The notes below the pieces were generated by a model, which saw only the letters and a program-made list of their open reading frames with translations, was not told where the DNA came from and did not search any database. From Diadophis punctatus similis (Eukaryota; Chordata; Lepidosauria; Squamata; Dipsadidae), in assembly GCA_023053685.1 (NCBI GenBank), contig JALIGW010000001.1, positions 73,138,240-73,202,239 on the forward strand: a stretch of DNA of 64,000 nt. Reading direction: 5' to 3'. Below are positions 1-14,955 of the stretch, one piece after another (the stretch's first letter is position 1; every line of letters starts with the position of its first letter). The position numbers and the translations under genes are program-made.

Positions 1-1029
1 CAAATTTAATGGAGGAACTAAGAACATTGACTTAGCATGTACACTGTCTTTTTTTATTTTCCACTGAATCTACCATACAACTACACAATCATTTCTTTTC
101 ACACCCAAATGAAAAATATAGCTGCTCAAGTGGTTTTTGAATGATGAAATTCTGAGAAAAGTAGGTGATCAGAATCAAAATCTATACCAGTATATATATA
201 ATAGTGTGAAAAGAGCCTTTTTCCTGAGTTCTAAATGCTATTCAGAAAGCTCTCGTGGATGCAAGCTGATAATGAGATGCTAATGTGGATGAAGTCATGT
301 ATTCAGTAATTTCTAGCAAGTTGTTCTAACAACAAATCCACTTTTATTTTAAAAATAACATCCAAAGTAACTTTCACAAACAGGAATCCAATGGCACAAA
401 AGAAAGGACAAGCACCTTTGTCTAATTCTGCTGTGCTAATTTTGGATTACTAAAGAATCTGCTGAAGAGGAGGTTATGGTTGTGACCTGGGTGGTAAAAC
501 AATCACTTTCCGGAACTTGATAAAAGCTGCCCTGACAACATGTTCAAAATAACTGCTTGGTGATTAATATTCAGTGGTATTTAAATTGCACAGAAATATT
601 TCCTCCTTTCCTCAGATGAGCATCTGAATATTGCTTTATTCACAGCATCTTGCCTTTTAACATTCATCCTATCCTTTAAAAGGCAGCGGAAACATCAAGA
701 ATTTCACTTTGACCTTTGCATTTCCCTTTTCTTATCTTAGGTTATTTCATGCAAGGTTATAGTTTGTAATGGTTCGTTGTTTGTAGATTTATCACAGAGG
801 AAGACATTAATAATTTCTGCTTAGCAACAGCAGAAGATGACATATGAGGATCATTTTGCTAATGCTCAAATGGATATTACCAACATATATATAAGTGCCT
901 AAGTTAAAGATACATTACGTTAGGAAAGTGGCTTTAAATGGATTTTCAAAATATCAAATTGACTTGAGAAGAGTAAAGTATACATAGATCACCATTATCA
1001 GGAAATGTTTCATCCTGGATAGTGAGATA

Positions 1030-1497
1030 TTGAGACTCTAGAAAAAGTGCAGAGGAGAGCAACCAGGATGATCAGGGGACTGGAGACTAAAACATATGAA
1101 GAGCGGTTACAGGAACTGGAAATGGATAGTCTAGCGAAGAGAAGGACCAGGGGAGACATGATAGCAGCATTCCAATATTTGAGGGGCTGCCACAGAGAGG
1201 AGGGGGTCAAGCTATTTTCCATAGCCCCCGAAGGTCAGACAAGGAATAATGGATAGAAACTGACCAAGGAGAGATTCAACCTAGAAATAAGGAGGAACTT
1301 TCTGACAGTGAGAACAATCAACCAATGGAACAGCTTGCCTTCAGAGGTTGTGAGAGCTTCATCACTTGAGACTTTCAAGAAGGGATTGGACTGCCATTTG
1401 TCAGAAATAGTGTAGGGTCTCCTGCTTGAGCGGGGGAATGGACTAGATAACCTACAAGGTCCCTTCCATCTCTATTAATCTGTTATCTGTTATCTGG
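1030..1497 (+). mobile_element. CR1 LINE 3' end
   Basis: A plus-strand frame from 1047 reads MQRRATRMIRGLETKTYEER and on to the RGDMIAAFQYLRG motif typical of the CR1 reverse transcriptase C-terminus. The CR1 3' UTR follows (AGGGTCTCCTGCTTGAG, then a GGTCCCTTCCA block), ending in a short repeated CTGTTAT tail. 5'-truncated. Confidence 0.85.
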
Positions 1498-1968
1498 ACT
1501 TCATCAAATTGTCTTGTTTCCATTTGATCTATAGGCAGCATGAATACAGACCTGTTAAATTAAGTCTAGGAGACAATTAGTATAATTTATCTATAAAGAA
1601 ATTAATGCTTTCCTCCCAGCTATAATACCTGTTATTCCAATAGTTGAAATTATTTTTCCCATGAGTATGATAAAACCCCTTTCATGACCTTGAGGTATGA
1701 TAAAATCTTCTTCATGGCCCTATTCCTTTAAAAACATTTTTAAAACTCTAATAGATATTTCAGCACTCCTGACCAATTAGCTAAAACTGGCCATCTATTC
1801 TTGCAGTTAAAAGTCTTCAGTATGCTTGAATCAGTGCACTGAGATTCAATTCCAAAGGCTCACAATGCCCTATGATTCCTTCTTTAATAAATCTCTATCT
1901 TTTATTTGTTCTTTATAGTTCTACTTAAATAGACACTGTCTACATTTAATCTTAGCAAACATATAAAT

Positions 1969-2339
1969 CAGAGGTGGGTTCCTCCTGGTTCGCACTATAG
2001 AACCGGTAGTAAACCGGTGGTGACATCAGGGAACCGGTTCTGTCGGTGCCAGCCTGTGGATGCCGCCATCTTTTTGGGGGATTTTTTTTTTGAATTTTTT
2101 TTGGGGGGAGGGATTTTTTGCTGGTGTTTGCTTCTGCGCATGCGCAGAAGCTGAGTTTTTGGCACTGCGCATGCGCCGCCATCTTGTTTTCAGCTTTTTT
2201 TGCTATTTTTTGCTTGTTTTTCGGCACTGTGCATGCGTGCACGCCCACGTTGTGCGGCCACGTGGCACGCAATGCGCGCACAGCCACGCAGTATGGGAGG
2301 AAGTGAACCGGCGGCGAGGTAAGTTAGAACCCACCCCTG
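1969..2339. mobile_element. Non-autonomous hAT element, 8-bp target duplication
   Basis: Ends CAGAGGTGGGTTC and GAACCCACCCCTG are imperfect inverted repeats. The flanks carry an exact 8-bp duplication ATATAAAT (1961-1968 and 2340-2347), the hAT hallmark. The interior is CpG-rich with TGCGCATGCGC palindromes at 2135 and 2166. The reading frames inside are not genes. Confidence 0.85.
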
Positions 2340-2948
2340 ATATAAATGAAATGCATATTTGAACTTGTAATCTTCTCTACACATGTCATGTCAATTAAAA
2401 ATGATACGTAAGAGAAATTAAATGTCATAGAATTAAATGTCAATAAATGTTTATATGTGATTAAAGTAAAACGATATCCTTATGTCAGAATTAAATCTGA
2501 TAGGTAACTATGCCTTCATCTGGTTTTTATTTTTCGTATTCAAAATAACTTACCTTAAAAAAAATCAAAAGTATATTAAGATGACTTATGTAGAAAGGAT
2601 TGGAGTGACAGCAGCTATGCAGCTGTGTCTGCTTACTTGACTGATTGAGTGGAATCAATCTTCTTTGGAAGCTGGTAATGTAAGAAGTTTTAACTTCAAA
2701 CAGGAGAGTATAAGAGTAACTTACAAATATGCATCCTAAAGTTCAGTGAAATAATTTAGGCTTGGTCTTGAAAACAAATGATTAAAACAGTTAAGGGAGG
2801 AGTTTCATAAATAAAAAGTTCATCTTGAGAAACAGGAAAAAAATGAAAAAGAAACTAAAATAACCATACTACAATTTTGTTTCGCATAGGATGTAATAAC
2901 CAAAAACTCTGGCGGGCTTTCAAGAGTCTGTGGTTTTACCCTACAATA

Positions 2949-3299
2949 CCGTAGTCCTTGGTTTATAATGGCAATTGGAACCAGAATTGCCTTTGCTAAA
3001 TGACACAGTTACGAAGTGCAATATCACATGACCACACCTCTTAGCAACAGCAGTTCTAGCAGTCCCAATTGGCATCATTAAGCAAGGAGCACATGGGTCA
3101 TTAAGCGAGGACTCATAGGACTGTGTCTGTGACATCTTGCCAGCTTCCCCTTTGACTTTGTTTGTGGGAATATCAGAAATCACAATCACATGACCGCAAG
3201 ATAGTGGGATGTTGGAACCAGTTTTAAGTCCCCCTCATTCAACACTGCTGCAGGTTTGAATGGTCACTGAATGAAATGATATAAGCCAAGGATTACTTG
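2949..3299. mobile_element. TA-flanked DNA transposon, 'GTAGTCCTTGG' family
   Basis: Left end CCGTAGTCCTTGG and right end CCAAGGATTACTTG are imperfect inverted repeats, with TA on both sides (2947-2948 and 3300-3301). The interior resembles the family at 14956 and 56897. TA duplication suggests the Tc1/mariner superfamily; no transposase is present. Confidence 0.6.
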
Positions 3300-3437
3300 T
3301 AATAAAGAGCATTGCTGGAAACCCTGTGGCTGCATCTGTTTCTTGACATTGCCTACCGTGAACATACATTATTTAATAATCATAGCTGCTATTTTTGACC
3401 ATGGCCTTTTGATTTTATCACTAACTGTATGAAAAAA

Positions 3438-5740
<2,303 letters not shown>

Positions 5741-7150
5741 ACTAGGTTATTAAATATATTTTGAAACATTTAGTGAAGAAAACTCAATTCATAGATAATT
5801 GTTGAATATGTACTAGTCTACTTTGCCACCTTCCAGAAGATGCAGTGGTTTCTATGTTTGGTGGGGTTTATTTCCCCCAAAGATTCAGCATCCTTTCAAG
5901 CTTTTTTAAAGTATTTGATCTGGCATGATTAGCTATCACCATATTTGTTTCTTGATTTTATTTACATACTGCCACACTCCATAGGGAGTCATCGTGGTGC
6001 TATATGCTAAACAAAGTTTGTGCAGCAGCAGAGTGACAGAATTAATTTGATTGCAGATTTGCTTTGTGGATTAGAAAAAGTCCACATTAAATCCAGCAAC
6101 CAGTTTCCTATAATGGAACAGAAGATGACCTTGGGGTCCCCAAAGAGCATAGCTCTCTGCTCCTAAGAAAGTTTCGTTCACATGGCTGGTGCCTCTGATC
6201 TAGACATGTCAACAGCCCAGATGATGAGTCTTCTCCTTGTTCAAGCATGTGTCCCATGAGGTCTCCTCTCATTCCATTTTCCAAAGATTCAAAGTGATTT
6301 TTTTTAAAAAAGAAAAAGAAAATCTGTCCCCTGTAGCTGCATTGATTTTACACGGGTTTTGGCTGTATCTTTCGGCGGTATAATTAACTACATACAAGCA
6401 GTAACTCCAACATATATTTTCCAAGGCAACATCGACTCATCTATATTCAATTTAACATGAAACAAGCCCTTAATATCCTTCGTTAAAATTCCGATTCCCT
6501 AACAGCAAAGTCGTTTTTGTACACATTTTTTGCATACATTTCCATCAGACTCTGTTCATTGCTGCTGTGTGTTCCACCACAGACCATTATTTCACAGATG
6601 CCAGTGAATTTGGGTGTAAAAAATAAATTAAAAAACTAGGTCAGTGGTAATTATTATTTTTATTTATTTTTATTTACATTTCCTATTTCTAAACCTTCCA
6701 TCTCCCTCAGAGGCAAGGAACCTACTTCTGTCACAGCATGTGACGATAAAAAGCAGGAAATGCCAAATGGAGACACTATTACAAATGAAGGCAAAAATAT
6801 GCATCCCAGGATCCGATCTGTGTCGGTCACCAGTGTTAGCGGGGGGAGATCTCCCGGAGGTCAATGGATCGTTGCTTCTTTGAAAACATGCTTACTTAGA
6901 AAATAAAACCGAGATTCAAATCTAATTAACAAAATATTTATTTCAGTAGAAAATAATAAGAAGAATCCTTAGTAAGCTACATTTTTATCGGCTAAAGAAA
7001 GAAAGAAAGAAAGAAGACAAGGGAAGGAGGAAACCTCTGGAATGCAGACATGCGTAGTAGAATATATCATACGTGTGCTTGACCATAAATATAAGAAAAC
7101 AGTAGAAAAACATAGAGATGCACAACTGGCAATATTCACATCGTGACAAC
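5741..7150. other. No recognised feature
   Basis: AT-rich intergenic sequence. I see no credible coding frame or repeat, apart from a short GAAA run near 6998-7014. Confidence 0.5.
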
Positions 7151-7157
7151 CAGGACC

Positions 7158-7545
7158 AGAGTTTTAGTCTTCCAAGCTTTCAGACTCATGCTGAAGCCCA
7201 TCCTCAGGGAACTTCTTTTTCTCCAGAATATGTACATTGGACTGTTCCATGTGTATTATTTATGGGGTGCCCGATTGTGTGTGGCTTTTAGTTGTTAATT
7301 TGGGTGTTGATGGCTGGTATTGGTTGTTGTTTCATGCTGCTGCACTGTGGGCTCCTAAGTACCTGATAAACAGGTAGTAAATCGGCGGCACAAGAAAACA
7401 ACAACCAACAACTTAATAGCCCGCCATCAAACACCCACCCCCCAATTAACAATATAAAACAGCCCAGTGTAGATATTCTGGCAAGGAAGAAGTTCCCTGA
7501 GGATGGGTTCCAGCACAAGTCCAAAAACCTGAAAGACTAAAACTC
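7158..7545. repeat. Inverted repeat, unclassified retroelement piece
   Basis: The arm at about 7158-7230 (GAGTTTTAGTCTTCCAAGC, then CATCCTCAGGGAACTTCTTT) recurs reversed at about 7475-7545 (AAGAAGTTCCCTGAGGATGG, then GACTAAAACTCTG). The spacer is about 245 bp. Such duplicated, inverted ends are seen in Penelope-like elements, but I cannot confirm the class. Confidence 0.5.
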
Positions 7546-9554
7546 TGTTCCCAGTGACTGACCGAGACTTTATTCAACAGGCATGAGGAAAAGAAAGAAA
7601 GTTTGTCTTGTAAAGCAGCTTAGAAGAGGTAGTATGAATGCCTTGGGGAGACACAGGTGAAAAGCACAGAACAAAGATACTAGGCAGAATGGGGGCAGGT
7701 CACCAGAAGGAAGTTCACAAACCTGCCTATGATCACATGGGAAGGGTGAAGCAGATGCTGCTCTTGGCATATATTCACTTCTTCCTACCATTATTCTCAT
7801 CTCCCGCTTACCATTTTTAGCTGTTCAGAGCAAGAGAGCTCCCTTGGCAGATAAGATGACCTTGCGACTCACCTGTCTGAGAGATGTGAGCCTTAACAGC
7901 TCTTTCTCACTTAATTACAAGCCGGCCCAGCCTTCAGCCTTTCCCCTCTCAATCTCTGCAAGCATTTGGGACAAAGACAGCCAATTTTCAGGTGAAAACT
8001 CTATAGAATTGCTTTCATTCTTTTCTGGTACTAAGAGTTTAAATATTCACTTAAGCTACCTTTGGGGACTTTAGCTTTCTCCTTTTCTCCTCCCCCACTT
8101 TCTCTTTCCCTATATCAATCCAGCGACTGCTGGGAGGGGATCAAAGAAGTTAAAATAGCAGCCACAACCTGATCAAAGCTCTGTCCATTTTTATGTGCAA
8201 TCCTTATGGAAAATAGGTGGGGTTTTAAAACTACCATTACAGCCAATATCTTGTCTTTTTTGACCCCCTCCCTGCAGACATCTCTGCTATCTGTATCTTT
8301 TATTTTTGTGATTGTTGATGGAAGGGGAGAGCTTTGGATCAATTTTCAATTTCCTAAAGATTTTGCTGCACAGATATATTCTGAGCTCCTTCTGTGTTTG
8401 AATTTAGTCAAAATGACCAGGTAAATATATTTTTAAAGAATTCATACTTGAATGAGAACACTGTAATGGAAGATTGAGCACCAAGCATTAATAAAATATA
8501 CAAAAATTCATTCATCTCATTAAGATTTATAATGTATTAAATATAAGAGGAAAGGCAATAATGTATTAAATATAAGAGGAAAGGCAATAATGTTAATTAA
8601 AACAGGCTTTAATTCAGTGTTACTTTTTTCTAGGTTTTGATTTTGTTTTTGTTTTAAACAATAATTGGTACGCCAATCCTTATATATAAAAACATCTCGG
8701 AATACCCTTCACATTTAGTCTAATATGTGAATCAGATTGACTTCTGTATTGCCAAAGGATAAATCTCTGCTCATTCATTTTTCAAAAAAAGTAATAGATT
8801 TTTTGAAATAATTGCAGAAAATGATTGTCAAAAGCTCAAAATGTAATTACAAAAAAAAGTTGCATGAGGCCTCTTAATATGATTGGGGTTTTAAAGAAAA
8901 AAACAAGGTTGTCCACAACCATTTGCTGAAAGATTTTGGTAAATGTAAATATCTCTGATTTCTTTCCTCAGACTTTTCCTCCGAGTTGGAATATGAATGT
9001 ATTCCTTACACTAGAATAGACTTAGAATTACTTTACATAATTATGTGATTTATTGTCGCTAATAATCCTATTGAGTCCAAATGCTTTCTTTAACAAAGGG
9101 TGGTATGATTAATAGTAATTGGAATATGTTAACAATGCTGTGTGACTTTAGAATCTGAAGCTCAACATGCTGATAATGGTTCAGCAATATTAATGGACTT
9201 TTAGTGGCTCTCTGCAAATAGCAAATGTTAGCCTGAGAAGAAGGAAACTGAATTGTAGATTTTATTAATGTAAAATGATTGTGAAAATAGGAGCAAAATT
9301 ATGCTTTCATTTCTTTCATATGGTTAATTATCTACAGCCATGATCCTTATAAATAAACAGCAGAGTAGCCATGCCTGGTCAGTTTTGTTCCAAGCCCAAA
9401 TCTTAGCAAGTAGAAGTACAGAGCCTGGGTTTCTAGCCAATCAGAACAAGATGGAAAGAGAGAGAGAGGGCTGCAGTGTTTTCAAATTTTAGACAGATTA
9501 TCTGGAAAATAAGATAGTTGACATCCAAAAAGAGGTCAAGAACTGCATGAAAGG
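7546..9554. other. Mostly featureless; one small tandem duplication
   Basis: A unit of about 29 bp (AATGTATTAAATATAAGAGG and following bases) is present twice in tandem at about 8531-8590. Otherwise I see nothing coding or repetitive that I can name. Confidence 0.5.
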
Positions 9555-9562
9555 TTAAAGAT

Positions 9563-9871
9563 CAGGGGTGACATTCAAATTTTCCCCCTACCGGTTCTGT
9601 GGGTGTGGCTTGGTGGGCGTGGCCATGCCCACAGAACCGACAGAAAAGTTCGGCCAGGTTTTCTAGCGTTTCAACCTGGCTGCTTCTCACCTCCTTCTCA
9701 TGTTTGCTCTGTGTGTATGAGCCCGAGAAGGAGGAGAGAAGGTGAGTGGGAGGGGAGGGGTGGGGCGGGGAGGGGCCAGTCAGTGGTGCAATTTACCGGT
9801 TCTCCGAACTGCACATAATCACCGCCACCGATTCTATAGAACCTGTCCGAACATGCTGAATTTCACCCCTG
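9563..9871. mobile_element. Non-autonomous hAT element
   Basis: Ends CAGGGGTGACATTCAAA and GCTGAATTTCACCCCTG. The flanking 8-mers TTAAAGAT and TTAAGGAT differ at one base, so this is a decayed target duplication. The interior has ACCGGTTCTGTGGG and GGGCGTGGC motifs shared with the elements at 24185 and 52897. Confidence 0.8.
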
Positions 9872-10083
9872 TTAAGGATACGAATGCATATGTATGGTTG
9901 CAAATAAAACAGTTAAAACTGAAGTCTGCTACATCTTGCCATAATATAGGACTGCAAGAGCTGGACTACAAAAATCCAGATGTCCACTAGATGGGAGGAA
10001 AGAGTTCAAGTTTTTTAATTCTCTCTGCTGCCGCGTAGAAGTCATTTGGATTTTTGCAACCCAAATCCAGTAGCCCTACCATA

Positions 10084-10341
10084 GTGGTAAGATTACTACT
10101 ATTTATTTTATTATTTTATTTTATTTTATTTTATTTTATTTTATTTTATTTTATTTTATTTTATTTTATTTTATTTTATTATTATTTTATTTTATTTTAT
10201 TTATTTTATTATTTTATTTTATTTTATTTTATTTTATTATTTTATTTTATTTTATTTTATTTTATTTTATTATTTTATTTTATTTTATTTTATTTTATTT
10301 TATTTTATTTTATTTTATTTTATTTTTTATTTTATTTTATT

Positions 10342-10380
<39 letters not shown>

Positions 10381-10383
10381 TTT
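10084..10383. repeat. (TTTTA)n / (TTTA)n microsatellite
   Basis: About 300 bp of ATTTT and ATTT units. It is the grown 3' tail of the minus-strand LINE fragment that begins at 10385. Confidence 0.95.
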
Positions 10384-10384
10384 G

Positions 10385-10830
10385 TCAACACGTGTACAAG
10401 ATAACAGGTATGATATAAACATAAACAAAAGCAAAGTATGTATAGGTAAATTTGGACAATAGGACAGAAGGACAGGGACTGTAGGAACAATGGTGCGCTT
10501 ATGCACACCCCTTACAGACCTCTTAGGAATGGGGTGAGGTCAACTGTAGACAGTCTAAGGTTAAAGTTTTTGGGGTTTGGGGAAGAAACCACAGAGTCAG
10601 GTAGTGCATTCCAGCCATTGATTACTCTGTTGCTAAAGTCGTATTTTCTGCAGTCAAGTTCCGAGCGGTTTACATTGAGTTTGAATCTATTGTGTGCTCG
10701 TGTATTGTTGCGGTTGAAGCTGAAGTATTCATTGACAGGTAGAACATTGTGGCAGATGATTTTATGAACTACATTTAGATCAGATCGAAGGCGACGTGGC
10801 TCTAAGTTGTCTAAGCCCAAAATTAAAAAC
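10385..10830 (-). mobile_element. L2/CR1-group LINE 3' end
   Basis: The minus strand encodes GLDNLEPRRLRSDLNVVHKI, later FSNRVINGWNALPDSVVSSP, the C-terminal end of a CR1/L2-type reverse transcriptase. A short 3' UTR and an AAAT/AAAAT tail follow. It is related to the plus-strand copy at 26740. Confidence 0.75.
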
Positions 10831-12300
10831 CAAAAACTAGGTCATTCTTGTGCCACCGAGAGTCCAGAACCTTAGCTAAATAGCTAAAACTCGGTTTGGT
10901 TTGATGGGGAGCTTTGTAGAAGCAGCAGTCTTGATGGAGCATCAAATATGGATCAGCCCTTAAAAAGGAAGCTATGAATGAATTGAAGAAGATTTTAAAA
11001 AGGAAAGCAATGTGCCTTTTGTCAGAGTATGGACTGAGACATGTAAGCAAAATGTTCCATGTTTGTAATAAGAAATACGCCTGTCTTTTGTGTGCTATGA
11101 TTTTATAAATAGATACTGTATGGGTTGGAAATCGATATTATTTTGGAAATCTACTGTTCAGTCAACATTATATTATTAAATGCAGTTGGTTTTCTGTAAT
11201 TAAAAAGCACTGCTTTGTTTTGTAGTTGCTGGGAAATGATCATCAGTCTTATTCTTTTCTCAGAGCCCAGTTTTAAATCTACAAGACTTATCCTAGACCC
11301 TGCAAAGCTCTTCTATGGACTATCTCCATTTCATTTCTACTAATTCTTTATTCATTGCTGCTGACTGCAGATAATAGCATTTATATGTTGTGGAACATTA
11401 GTAATTCAGGCAGACAAATCATCTTTATCTGTGCAACCAAATATGCATATGATTTGGCAAAAAGATGATAACTGGCTGTCCTTTTCCTTGATATCTCAGA
11501 GTGCACATGGCATTTTAACTTGGTTCTTTCAGTAAGTCACAAGGTTATTTTGTCAACGGGAAAGAAAGAAAAAAGATGCTGTCAGCCATCTTAACATATA
11601 TTCTATGAGACATAAAAAACTGGTGTTTGCTAATATCCTCTTCATCCCTTGGCAGGTTATATAGATATTCTTGGATAAAAGAAAGCTGATGGCAAAGTGA
11701 TGTGGGCGCTCTTATCAACAAAGAATGTAAACATAATCCAATTGAAAGTGAGCGTTTTGTACAATGACAAAGGGAAAGCAATATATATTTTTTCTCAATA
11801 CAATCAATAGGATTAAAATGTTTAACGTGCTCCCCATTTCTTACTTTGCATTGCAAAATTGGAACACTTCCCAATAGTTCGTTTTCGAATACAAGGTACA
11901 TCGGATTACTTTTGTTACAGCAGGGATTTAGAATGAAAAAGTATGATTTTATCTGATTAAGCAGCATCCCCAATAGGGGAGAGAAATGCAAAAGTTTTCC
12001 AAATAAAACAACAGAGACACAACTAAAATAAAATAACAAAATGTATTTAATGCTTATCCAGAAACATAAGAAGCATGCAGTTTCAAATTGCTAAAGCATA
12101 GTTTTTCTTCAAACTAATTGTCAATATAGCAGGTTATGGTCTGTGTTGTACCAAACACCTAACCCTAACCCTTTCTCAAAACCAAGATTTCTCCTCAGCA
12201 CCCCAACTAACTCCCTCTCAAATTTCCTGAACTCAGAACTCCCCAAATCAAAGAATTTCCAGGGTGTTTTTTTTCTTTTTATGACCCTGTAATCTTTTTT
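10831..12300. other. No recognised feature; one long unexplained frame
   Basis: A 164-codon minus-strand frame spans 11545-12039. It has no family motif I know and no supporting context, so I do not call it a gene. CTAACCCTAACCCT at about 12161 is only two telomere-like units. Confidence 0.4.
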
Positions 12301-12329
12301 ATCCTTTTATCGGGGTAGAGCCAGGACAA

Positions 12330-12510
12330 CAGTGGAACTGAAATTTACTGGCCGGATGCCCTTCGTGGTGGCTATGTGGAGTTCGCAGCAGATATTTTCT
12401 CTTTGGGCCCTGATAAAGAAACATCTGTCACTGCCTAGGATTAAACTTCCAACCTTCCAAGTGGGAGGTGAGCTTCTTTACCTTTAGGCCTACTGCGGCG
12501 CTCAAAAAAT
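12330..12510 (-). mobile_element. tRNA-derived SINE-like sequence
   Basis: Read on the minus strand, an A-box-like GTAGGCCTAAAGGTAAAGAA and a B-box-like GGTTGGAAGTTTAATCC sit about 40 bp apart at the head, followed by a unique body. The family is not identified. Confidence 0.4.
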
Positions 12511-12554
12511 TTCCAGGTTACCAGGATGTATATCTGTAAACAGAGAATATCTGA

Positions 12555-13510
12555 CAGTTTAATTTAATTTAATTTAATTTAATTTAAAGTTCTTATAGGC
12601 CGCCCAATCCCGTAGGACTCAGGGCGGTGTACAACAGGTATAAGAACAATACAATAATACATGACATTTTAAAAAACATGACATAATGTTAAAAAAACCA
12701 TTCATTCATGGGGGAATCTGATGTTCTTCTTCTTCACCCCGCCTGCTGGAAGAGCCATGTTTTCACAGCTTTGCGAAAGGCCAGTAGAGTGGGGATGGTC
12801 CGGATCTCTGGTGGGAGTTGGTTCCAGAGAGATGGGGCTCCCACAGAGAAGGCTCTCCCCTGTGGACCCGCCAACCGACATTGTTTGGCTGATGGGACCT
12901 GGAGGAGGCCCACTCTGTGGGATCTAACTGGTCATAGGGAGGTATGTGGTAGGATGCAGTCCCGGAGGTAACTTGGTCCTGAGCCATGTAGGGCTTTAAA
13001 AGTCAAAAACAACACCTTAAATTGCGACCGGAGACTAATAGGCAACCAATGCAGCTGGCGGAGGATAGGTGTTACGTGGGTGTATCTCGGCACACCCACC
13101 ACAGCTCGCGCAGCTGCATTCTGTACCAGTTGCAGTCTCCGGATGCTCTCTGAGGGTAGTCCCATGTAGAGCGTGTTACAGTAGTCCAGCCGTGAGGTGA
13201 CAAAGGCATGAGTGACTGTGAGCAAAGCCTCCCTCTCCAAGTAGGGTCGCAACTGGTACACAAGACGAACCTGTGCAAAGGTCCCCCTAGCCACAGCTGA
13301 AAGATGTTGCTCCAATTTTAGCTGTGGGTCTAGGATAACACCCAAATTGCGAACCCGTTCCGAGGGAGTCAATTTTTCTCCCCCGAGAATCAATGAGGGG
13401 AAGTCGACATAATTCCTGGGGGGCAATATCCACAGCCATTCAGTCTTGTCAGGATTGAGTTTGAGCCTATTCATTCCCATCCAGACCCTGTTGGGGTCCA
13501 CAATTCAGCA
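12555..13510 (-). mobile_element. L2/CR1-group LINE 3' portion
   Basis: A 189-codon minus-strand frame (13501-12932) reads RLKLNPDKTEWLWILPPRNY, VRNLGVILDPQLKLEQHLSA, TSRLDYCNTLYMGLPSESIR and LHWLPISLRSQFKVLFLTFK, the thumb and C-terminal part of this group's reverse transcriptase. The 3' UTR with ACCGCCCTGAGTCCTACGGG and an (AATTA)n tail ends near 12555. 5'-truncated. Confidence 0.85.
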
Positions 13511-14955
13511 TTCCATCTTTCTAAACAGCTTCAGGAGACCCTCCAAAGATATTTTGACATTACCAGAAGGAGATAATTTGAGGATCATTTTCTGCTTTGG
13601 AAGGGCTAAGGATTAGGATGGCAGCAGAATTCTCAAAGGCTAATCTCTTCCAAACCCATCCATAAAGCCATCCAAATCTGGGGTAAAAAATATGTTTCTG
13701 AAATTTGAAAATATTGTCATTAAATTTGTGCTATGTCTTCTCAGACAGTTAGAGGACCACATGCAGACTGTGGGTTGCCTATGTTCCCTCCTTAAGACTT
13801 ACTGAATGATATTAGTATTCATGAAACTCCGTAAGTGACAGTATTAACACCATCCAGATTCCATTAAAATCCTCTGCAACCTTCCTTTGAAGTAATACGT
13901 AGTTTGAGTTCCATGCTTAAGTAGAGCACATAGAAAAACAAGACAACTTGTATTGAAATCTGAAGCAATGTGGTTTGAAACCAAAGGAAAATGTCTTTCA
14001 TATTTCTCATCTCTTCCTGTTATTTTATGGCTTAATGTTCCTTATTCCTTTTCTGTGTTTTGCATAGCTTACTCCAAAAGATAATAATATGATGAATATG
14101 TAGACCTAAGCTGTGCATACTAGGCTGTACAGTTCAGTATGAACTGAAGGCTGAATTGCACATACAACTTGTGCATAAAATATGTATAAGTCATCTTGCA
14201 AAGAAAATTCTATTGTGTGGCATATACATTGCAATAAAGAATTCTGTAGAACAACCAGCACACCAGGTTGAAGACTTGAATACTTCCGGCACCTATTCAG
14301 TCTCTGCTGAATATGAATATCCATATGATCTATTATTCTGGATAGTAGCAGTATTCCTAAATCATTCCCTTAATTTGTGAAGGGAATTATCTACATCTGG
14401 TGAGTTAATCTATTCCTTTAAATAGCCTGTCCAGGCACGACCGGAGTGAAAGAAAAAAGGGGGTAAAATTACGCCATTTCAGTCTTTCATGGGAAAGATC
14501 AGGATGGAAATTCACTGAACATTTTCCAAAGAACAAAAACCTCAGATGCTTGCTGAGTTGCTCTTTGATCTGCTTCTCCTCCAGGCACTGTGTTCAAGTC
14601 ATTAGCTTCTGAATGGCCTGTTTTTCAATCTCACATGGATCTGAAGTTAAACCCTCTGACCTGATGAGATATACTTGCAAAAACTTCTCTTCTTTGACAA
14701 CGTGCACCAACCCTTGTGATCAGAAGTACATTCCAGTGCTTGACTAAGAAGAGGTAGCCAATGCAAGAAAGTGGTGAGGAGCAGGTAGGGGCAGAGGAAT
14801 CCTGCTGTCTATTGCAAATATGATTTTATTTCTTTTCTTGGCTCCTCACATTTCTAATTGGGCTTAGTTTTGATATTTAAGAGGCAGTAACATCTCTGAG
14901 AAAAACATTAGGCAGGCAGCTGTGCCAAAGATGTGTGAATTTAAAAACTGAAATA
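13511..14955. other. No recognised feature
   Basis: I see no coding frame, repeat family or RNA gene that I can support here. Confidence 0.5.

Noticed and set aside
12161..12175. Telomere-like CTAACCCTAACCCT
   Set aside because: Only two units, as expected by chance; not an interstitial telomere.
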